A stretch of DNA of 64,000 nt, from NCBI RefSeq assembly GCF_030678915.1, contig NZ_JAUUTZ010000001.1, forward strand, positions 372,001-436,000, read 5' to 3'. A program made the translations under genes and the position numbers. The notes below the pieces were generated by a model. The model was not told the origin of the DNA and made no database searches. It worked only from the letters and a program-made list of their open reading frames with translations. This DNA comes from Paracoccus wurundjeri (GTDB taxonomy: Bacteria > Pseudomonadota > Alphaproteobacteria > Rhodobacterales > Rhodobacteraceae). Numbering within the stretch: position 1 is the first letter of the stretch; each line of letters starts with the position of its first letter. Below, piece after piece: positions 60,716 to 64,000 of this stretch.

Positions 60716-61804
60716 ATGCTTCGCAGACTTCATCCCGTCCAGCCGGACAGCTTCGAATTCACGCCCGCCAATCTGGAATGGGCGAAAGCGCAGTACACCA
60801 AATACCCTGAGGGTCGCCAGCAATCGGCGATCATTCCGGTACTGTGGCGCGCGCAGGAACAGGAAGGCTGGCTTAGCCGCGCCGCGATCGAATATTGCGC
60901 CGAACTTCTTGGTATGCCCTATATCCGGGCGCTTGAAGTGGCGACGTTCTACTTCATGTTTCAATTGCAGCCGGTTGGAAAAATTGCAAATATTCAGATT
61001 TGCGGTACAACGAGCTGCATGATTTGCGGCGCCGAGGATCTGATTGAGGTTTGCAAGCGCAGGATCGCGCCGACCCCGCATACGGTTTCGGAAGACGGCA
61101 AGTTCAGCTGGGAAGAGGTCGAATGCCTGGGCGCCTGTGCCAATGCACCGATGGCGCAGATCGGCAAGGATTATTACGAGGATCTGACCCCTGCGAAACT
61201 TGAAGCTTTGCTTGACGCATTCTCTGACGGAAAGGTGCCATTGCCCGGACCCCAGAATGGCCGTTTTGCATCTGAACCGGCGGCAGGTCTGACCTCGTTG
61301 CAGGATCACGGTGGCGGCGGCGGCGAGTTGAATGCCAGTGCGGCTCTTGCCCGCGAGTTCGGCGAGACGGTCAAGCGGATCGACGGTACCGAAGTGCCGA
61401 TCCTGACGAAATGGCTGAAATCGGACAAACCCGCAGCAGCAGTGGAACAGGCGCCAAAGACCGAGACTGGCGAGACTGCGGAGCAGGCTGACAATCCGGC
61501 CGAAGCAGGCCGCCGGCCTGACGGGCTTGATGCCCCGAGGGAAGGCGCTGCTGATGATCTCAAGCTGATCAAAGGTGTTGGACCCAAGCTTGAACAACTG
61601 TTGAACAGCCTTGGATTCTGGCATTTCGATCAGGTTGCGGCCTGGGGTGCCGAAGAATTGGCCTGGGTTGACGCCAATCTGGAAGGTTTCAAGGGCCGGG
61701 CCTCGCGCGATGACTGGGTTGCGCAGGCCAAGGTGCTTGCCGAGGGCGGCGAGACCGAATTTTCCAGCCGTGCGGAAAAAGAGAATTTGTATGATAAGGA
61801 GTAA
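60716..61804 (+). CDS. nuoE: NADH-quinone oxidoreductase subunit E with C-terminal extension
   Basis: A 362-residue 24-kDa-type subunit. The thioredoxin-like [2Fe-2S] domain (about 1-175) has [14 protein letters not shown] and [10 protein letters not shown]. Usual NuoE proteins are 160-240 residues; here an Ala/Pro/Glu-rich linker (about 200-275) leads to an extra domain (about 278-360) beginning [17 protein letters not shown], a helix-hairpin-helix-like fold. The same domain recurs in the next gene. I recall extended NuoE proteins in Rhodobacter, so the extension is probably genuine. Confidence 0.95.
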   Translation: MLRRLHPVQPDSFEFTPANLEWAKAQYTKYPEGRQQSAIIPVLWRAQEQEGWLSRAAIEYCAELLGMPYIRALEVATFYFMFQLQPVGKIANIQICGTTSCMICGAEDLIEVCKRRIAPTPHTVSEDGKFSWEEVECLGACANAPMAQIGKDYYEDLTPAKLEALLDAFSDGKVPLPGPQNGRFASEPAAGLTSLQDHGGGGGELNASAALAREFGETVKRIDGTEVPILTKWLKSDKPAAAVEQAPKTETGETAEQADNPAEAGRRPDGLDAPREGAADDLKLIKGVGPKLEQLLNSLGFWHFDQVAAWGAEELAWVDANLEGFKGRASRDDWVAQAKVLAEGGETEFSSRAEKENLYDKE

Positions 61805-61835
61805 GTCAGGAAACCGCTAGGATCGGGAGAGGATG

Positions 61836-62552
61836 ATGTCGACCGCTAATTGCACCAGGAATTGTTGGATCGCCGGGGCCTTGCTTGGCCTTTTCGTGTG
61901 GATTTTTACTGCTGGTGTTGGCCCGTTGCGATGGTTTGAAGGCCTGTTTCTGGGCCTGATTGCGGCCGGATTGATGGGCCAGTTTCTGATCTGGTTTCTC
62001 TGTGGCGGCGCGCGTTCCGTCGGTGGCGAGGCATGGCAACCATCTTCGACGGTTACCCAGCCAGAGCCGGTGGCATCAGCGGTTGGATTTGCCGATATGG
62101 CGGCGAAACGGCCGGACGATCCGGATGATGCGGTGTCCCGGACAGCTGAACCCCCACAGGGGGCAGAGGGACGCGATACCGTCATGAAGCAGCCCGCGGG
62201 CCGTGCCGATTCAGAAGCCGCCGCCCCGAGGCCGACCGGATCGGGAAGCGTCGCATCTGCAGGAGTCGGCCCTGCGGGGCAACCGGCGGCCAAGGTCGAA
62301 TCGGCAAAAGATGACCTGAAGGAGATCAAGGGCGTGGGTCCGAAACTTGAAGATCTGCTAGGTCAGCATGGCGTGACCCGCTTTGCGCAGATCGCGGAGT
62401 GGGGCGATACGGAGATTGACCATTTCGCCGAGTTGATCGGCCGGATGGGCAGCCGTATCCGCAGCGATGACTGGGTCGGGCAGGCAAGGATACTCGCAGC
62501 GGGCGGAGAAACGGAGTTTTCGAAGCGCGTCGAGAAGGGTGACGTTTACTGA
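61836..62552 (+). CDS. Membrane protein with HhH-like domain, related to the NuoE tail (Urf-type)
   Basis: A 238-residue protein: two N-terminal membrane helices (about 10-58), a low-complexity Ala/Pro/Gly/Glu linker, and a C-terminal domain ([17 protein letters not shown] to the end) closely matching the C-terminal domain of NuoE just upstream. It resembles the unknown reading frames known from Paracoccus nqo operons. ATG 61836 is favoured (GGAG six bases upstream); ATG 61833 is possible. Function unknown; it may tether something to complex I at the membrane. Confidence 0.8.
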   Translation: MSTANCTRNCWIAGALLGLFVWIFTAGVGPLRWFEGLFLGLIAAGLMGQFLIWFLCGGARSVGGEAWQPSSTVTQPEPVASAVGFADMAAKRPDDPDDAVSRTAEPPQGAEGRDTVMKQPAGRADSEAAAPRPTGSGSVASAGVGPAGQPAAKVESAKDDLKEIKGVGPKLEDLLGQHGVTRFAQIAEWGDTEIDHFAELIGRMGSRIRSDDWVGQARILAAGGETEFSKRVEKGDVY

Positions 62553-62764
62553 TGAATCAGCGGCGCGATCAGGATAGCGGGCAGATGCGGCTGGTTGCCG
62601 TGGTCATCGCGATTGCGATGATCGGCTGGCTGGGCATGCAGTGGCTTGGCAGTCAATATGGCTGGGCCGCGAAATGGGCCTATCTGATCGATCTTGCCGC
62701 TATCGGCGCTTTTGTCTGGTCGCTGCTTGTGACCTGGCGTATTTGGCGGCGCAGGAATGCTTGA
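62552..62764 (+). CDS. Small membrane protein, DUF5337-like
   Basis: A 70-residue protein with two helices (LVAVVIAIAMIGWLGMQWLG and WAYLIDLAAIGAFVWSLLVTW) and a basic C-terminus (RIWRRRNA). It resembles the DUF5337 family found in nuo operons of Rhodobacteraceae; this is from memory. It starts on the stop of the upstream gene (TGATG) and precedes nuoF by 27 bases. Confidence 0.75.
   Translation: MNQRRDQDSGQMRLVAVVIAIAMIGWLGMQWLGSQYGWAAKWAYLIDLAAIGAFVWSLLVTWRIWRRRNA

Positions 62765-64000
<1,236 letters not shown>

Overview
The window is a 64 kb chromosomal stretch of a GC-rich alphaproteobacterium of the Rhodobacteraceae, most likely Paracoccus or a close relative. The genus call rests on three things I recognise: a red-type (form IC) Calvin-cycle operon cbbFPTALSXY with divergent cbbR, a Paracoccus-style nuo (nqo) operon that carries small unknown genes between subunits, and an fdsA-fdhD-fdsD end of an NAD-dependent formate dehydrogenase operon. 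This is inference from gene order and protein sequence, with no database search behind it. The window is densely coded; no gap between genes exceeds about 225 bases (largest: 56945-57165, 9355-9569, 31912-32115, 37683-37867, 18151-18331). I see no tRNA, rRNA, CRISPR array, insertion sequence, prophage or other clear mobile element.

Layout. 1-3571: formate dehydrogenase genes (fdsA cut by the left edge). 3634-5378: a lipid-kinase-like protein and a metallophosphoesterase, overlapping. 5474-9354 (minus): dctD, dctB and purQ. 9570-13020 (minus): glyS, a small membrane protein and glyQ. 13128-18150: a secreted SPOR/peptidoglycan-binding protein, an alpha/beta-hydrolase-like protein, trkH (minus) and a metallo-beta-lactamase-fold enzyme. 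18332-21279: ppx/gppA, rlmE and an AraC regulator (minus). 21376-30948: miaA (minus), then the envelope and isoprenoid run pyrH-frr-uppS-cdsA-dxr-rseP-bamA-ompH, a classic conserved cluster. 30973-36030: a nucleoside hydrolase, a DUF2189 membrane protein, tgt, sufT-like, an A-type Fe-S carrier and tpiA. 36052-45882: the cbb operon on the minus strand and divergent cbbR. 45877-48291: an Lrp-type regulator divergent from hppD, a dodecin and a Rieske protein. 48313-52929: parE, a glutathione transferase with a tiny coupled ORF, and a DUF1007/NicO nickel-cobalt pair. 53044-56944: pyruvate carboxylase and a small lipoprotein. 57166-64000: nuoABCDEF with inserted small genes, nuoF cut by the right edge.

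Functionally, formate dehydrogenase (CO2 plus NADH), the Calvin cycle (CO2 fixation) and complex I fit a facultative autotroph able to live on formate or other C1 compounds. The rest is housekeeping.

I did not find a large undescribed system. The observations most worth a second look are: a composite intergenic element (hairpin plus a conserved CCGAAGGTATTT tail) present twice, once between cbbS and cbbX; a helix-hairpin-helix-like domain shared by the C-terminus of NuoE and the next-door unknown protein; a DctD that has lost the GAFTGA loop; and a membrane protein locked by overlaps between the two glycyl-tRNA synthetase subunits.
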